DNA of 8,878 nt from DAOUFU01 sp034429275. GTDB lineage: Bacteria > Chloroflexota > Anaerolineae > Aggregatilineales > Aggregatilineaceae. The notes beneath the pieces were generated by a model. That model was given only the letters and a program-made list of their open reading frames with translations, ran no database searches and had not been told where the DNA came from. The stretch covers positions 1-8,878 of the forward strand of contig DAOUFU010000293.1 of assembly GCA_034429275.1 (NCBI GenBank). Reading direction: 5' to 3'. Shown here piece by piece: positions 6,748 through 8,878 of this stretch. The position numbers were made by a program, and so were the translations under genes. Position 1 is the stretch's first letter; the number at the start of each line of letters is the position of its first letter.

Positions 6748-7779
6748 ATGAAGCGACCAACTCAAGCCGACGTTGCGCGACTGGCCGGTGTATCGCGGGC
6801 CACTGTTTCCTATGTTTTGAATAACGACGCCAAAAATACAATTTCGCCCGAAACACGCCAGCGCGTTCAGGACGCAATCGATCAATTGGGCTATATGCCA
6901 GATTCGCGCGCGCGGTCGCTGCGCAGCGGAAGCACTCGAACCATCGGCGTCCTGCTGCCCATTTACGAGAATCCTTACTTCTGGCGCATTCTGACCGGCA
7001 TTTCGAGCGAGGCAGAAGTCCACGATTTCAGCGTGATGCTGGTCCCCAGTTCGGGGGCACACCCCTCAGAACAACAGGAACACCGGTTGGTGCGAGAACT
7101 CGCTCAACAGCGTGTGGACGGCATCATCATGATGATGAGTACCAGCATCCTGCCGGATGCGATCATCGAGCAGTTGCGGAAATCGGCGAAACCCATCGTG
7201 CAGATAACGTCCATGAAGTCGGAGTTTGACTGCGTTTTTGGCAGCTACAGCGACGGCACAAAGGAGTTAATGGAGTACCTCCTTCAATTGGGGCACCGGC
7301 AGATTGGATTCATCTACGGTGTTGCCCTGATGGCGCAGGGCAGCGATCGCCTGGTGGCTTATCAAGAAGTTTTGGAGCAGGCGCATATACCTTACGATCC
7401 TGAACTCGTCGAGCAGTGTGGGCAAACCCTTGAAGACGGGTATCAGGCCACTCTGAAGGTGCTTCAGCGCCCCAACCGCCCTACCGCGCTGCTGGTGATC
7501 AATGACCTCTTGGGAATCGCAGCGCTGCGTGCCGCTGCCGATCTGGGCCTGCGGGTTCCGGAAGATATTTCTATTGCCAGTTTTGATGATATTCCATTCG
7601 CCAATTATGCCGTTCCCCGTCTCACAACAGTCTCTAGCCAACCGTCTGAATTGGGGCGTTATGCCGTGCAGCTCCTGCTCAAGCGGCTGTCCGGGCACGA
7701 GCTTTCCCCGCGCGAAGTGTTCAAACCCGGCACAAAACTGATTATCCGGGAATCTACCGGCCCGGCCCCCAATCAATGA
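6748..7779 (+). CDS. LacI-family transcriptional regulator
   Basis: The protein has 343 residues, the normal family length. The N-terminal helix-turn-helix (about 4-26) contains DVARLAGVSRATVSYVLN, followed by the three-helix bundle (SPETRQRV...QLGYMPD) and the hinge ARSLRSG, with the minor-groove Leu at 58. The periplasmic-binding-protein-like effector domain starts at TIGVLLP (65-71). It includes LLQLGHRQIGFIYG, the conserved segment near NDLLGIAALRAAADLGLRVPED, then SFDDIPFANYAVPRLTTV and a C-terminal dimerisation region. The family represses, and sometimes activates, sugar-catabolic genes and is released by a sugar or derivative. Placement divergent from the esterase and upstream of a transport gene suggests local control of this locus. 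The ATG at 6748 gives the conserved N-terminus; the ribosome binding site is weak (GGAAATGGG). The effector is unknown; a rhamnosyl oligosaccharide or rhamnose-derived compound is a guess. Confidence 0.93.
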   Translation: MKRPTQADVARLAGVSRATVSYVLNNDAKNTISPETRQRVQDAIDQLGYMPDSRARSLRSGSTRTIGVLLPIYENPYFWRILTGISSEAEVHDFSVMLVPSSGAHPSEQQEHRLVRELAQQRVDGIIMMMSTSILPDAIIEQLRKSAKPIVQITSMKSEFDCVFGSYSDGTKELMEYLLQLGHRQIGFIYGVALMAQGSDRLVAYQEVLEQAHIPYDPELVEQCGQTLEDGYQATLKVLQRPNRPTALLVINDLLGIAALRAAADLGLRVPEDISIASFDDIPFANYAVPRLTTVSSQPSELGRYAVQLLLKRLSGHELSPREVFKPGTKLIIRESTGPAPNQ

Positions 7780-7900
7780 GCGAATAATACGGCAGTTTGA
7801 ATAGCATACGGGAGAAAGGACAGCGGCATTCGAAAAAATACACGAACCTTGACACGCCTGTTGAACTAAATCCGACGAGTTAATATTAGGAGCATTTCAA
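7780..7900. other. lacI / binding-protein gap
   Basis: These 121 bases contain an isolated TTGACA (7849-7854) without an acceptable -10 at 16-18 bases, and a strong Shine-Dalgarno TTAGGAG (7886-7892). No terminator hairpin is visible after lacI, so read-through from lacI into the binding-protein gene is possible. A weak AACT...AGTT inverted repeat (7864-7881) is not enough to call an operator. Confidence 0.4.
7888..7892 (+). promoter_or_regulatory. Strong ribosome binding site of the solute-binding protein gene
   Basis: AGGAG, in TTAGGAG, lies 8 bases before the ATG at 7901. It is the best ribosome binding site in the window and fixes the start of the incomplete last gene. It fits high expression of a binding protein. 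Confidence 0.75.
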
Positions 7901-8878
7901 ATGTTGAGAAAAATCGCTCTCTCCCTCTTGTTCGTGGTCATGATGGTTCCCACCGTTTTTGCGCCAACCGGTGTATCGGTTGCCCAGGGGCCGCAGGGAC
8001 TCCCCGTAGACGTACCGCGTGAGGAAATGGTCGTGCTCGACCAGATTTTCCGCTATGGTGTTCCTGGCAACTACAACATTTGGACGCCCAGTGGCCTGAC
8101 GCCTCATCGTCACGCCCTGATGAATGAAACGCTCTGGTACAGAGACCAGGAAACCGGCGAACGCATCTACGGGGCCGCGATCTCCGACCCGCTCTACAAC
8201 GAAGACTACACCCAGATGTCGGTGGAGCTGCGGCAGAACCTCACCTGGAGTGATGGGGTGCCCTTCACCGCCGATGACCTGGTGTATACCGTAGAGACCT
8301 TGATGGCAACCCCTGAACTCGGTCAGGCCGGTTGGAATGTCAGCCTCAATCAATATGTGGAATCGGTGGTGAAGACCGGGGATTTCAGCGTTCAGTTCAA
8401 CCTGAAGGAGCCGAACCTGCGCTTCCATACACTCTTCGAGACGGTGTGGAACGGCGTGTATATCATGCCGAAGCACATCTTTGAGAATGTAGAGGATAAG
8501 GGAACGTTCACCTTTGAGAATCCGGTGGTCCTGGGGACTTACGTGCCGATCCAGTATGATCCAAACGGGTTCTGGGAACTTTATGAGCGCCGCGAGGACT
8601 GGCAAAACACCGTCGCCGGTACCGTGACCGGCAACCCTGGCCCTAAATACGTGCTGACCATCTTCTACGGTGACAATGCACGTAAAGCGATCGCCATGTC
8701 TCGTGGTGAATTGGATGCGTACTTCGATGCGGATATCGAAGCATTTGAGACGACCCTCGATACTACGCCGACCGCGCGTTCGTGGTACAAAGATTTCCCG
8801 TGGGCCTATCCTAACGAAAACAACACCCGTCAGTTCACCTTCAACTACGAAGCACAACCGTTGTTCCAGGATGTGCGG
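7901..8878 (+). CDS. ABC transporter solute-binding protein, family 5 (3' end missing)
   Basis: The frame is open from the ATG at 7901 to the window end, giving 326 residues, about half the usual 550-650 of the family. The start has a strong AGGAG site. The N-terminus is a classic signal peptide: Arg-Lys at 3-4, hydrophobic core about 5-21, likely cleavage near VAQ-G at 29. No lipobox Cys is seen. Residues 108-134 carry the family-5 signature (VELRQNLTWSDGVPFTADDL, then VYTVETL), followed by a Lys-Glu-Pro region (FNLKEPNLRF) and an IMPKHIFENV-like stretch, all typical of SBP_bac_5 (OppA/DppA/oligosaccharide type). It should deliver peptides, oligosaccharides or other solutes to an ABC permease, whose genes are expected just downstream. 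With the GH78 and esterase genes, an oligosaccharide or glycoside ligand is more likely than a peptide, but that is inference. Confidence 0.9.
   Translation, partial: MLRKIALSLLFVVMMVPTVFAPTGVSVAQGPQGLPVDVPREEMVVLDQIFRYGVPGNYNIWTPSGLTPHRHALMNETLWYRDQETGERIYGAAISDPLYNEDYTQMSVELRQNLTWSDGVPFTADDLVYTVETLMATPELGQAGWNVSLNQYVESVVKTGDFSVQFNLKEPNLRFHTLFETVWNGVYIMPKHIFENVEDKGTFTFENPVVLGTYVPIQYDPNGFWELYERREDWQNTVAGTVTGNPGPKYVLTIFYGDNARKAIAMSRGELDAYFDADIEAFETTLDTTPTARSWYKDFPWAYPNENNTRQFTFNYEAQPLFQDVR

Noticed and set aside
6544..7062. In-frame N-terminal extension of the esterase to 7062, giving 688 residues
   Set aside because: The extra 173 residues show no family motif and overlap the divergent LacI gene by more than 300 bases. 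The normal family N-terminus begins at the ATG at 6543.
7849..7872. Sigma-70 promoter for the binding-protein gene based on TTGACA at 7849-7854
   Set aside because: No acceptable -10 exists at 16-18 bases. The TTGAAC/TATTAG pair nearby would place the start inside the ribosome binding site.
7886..8857. Long minus-strand open frame opposite the solute-binding protein
   Set aside because: It is an antisense shadow. The plus strand has a signal peptide, a strong ribosome binding site and a clear family-5 signature.

Overview
The window is 8,878 bases of moderately GC-rich bacterial DNA. It holds two unrelated blocks: the tail of an electron-transfer locus (1-2204) and a sugar-catabolism locus (2479-8878). 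No rRNA, tRNA, CRISPR array or intact insertion sequence was recognised. No marker gene fixes the taxonomy. Two things fit Chloroflexota (Anaerolineae-like): a CuA/cytochrome c fusion beside a polyferredoxin, and a LacI/GH78/family-5 binding-protein locus. That assignment is an impression, not a result.

Left block, plus strand: a 5'-truncated polytopic membrane protein with 4Fe-4S motifs (NapH/NosR type) overlaps by ATGA a 343-residue protein. That protein has one N-terminal membrane anchor, a complete CuA site that reads more like nitrous oxide reductase than cytochrome oxidase subunit II, and a C-terminal cytochrome c domain. Together they look like a membrane electron-transfer module, possibly the edge of a nos-type or other respiratory cluster lying to the left. 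A 274-base convergent gap (2205-2478) follows. It has no clear terminator, but it stays open in several reading frames.

Right block: on the minus strand, a type-B carboxylesterase (4996-6543) is followed by a GH78-type alpha-L-rhamnosidase (2479-4869). On the plus strand, divergent from the esterase, lie a LacI-family regulator (6748-7779) and a family-5 ABC solute-binding protein with a signal peptide (7901 to the window end, incomplete). The 204-base esterase/lacI gap carries opposed promoter-like elements around a CG-centred 16-base palindrome, a good candidate LacI operator. The rhamnosidase has its own perfect TATAAT with an 8-base perfect inverted repeat where a -35 box would be.

The simplest model is a substrate-induced locus. 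The binding protein captures a rhamnose-containing, probably acylated, oligosaccharide or glycoside. The esterase and rhamnosidase, neither with a signal peptide, process it in the cytoplasm, and the LacI protein senses it. The substrate is inferred, not shown.
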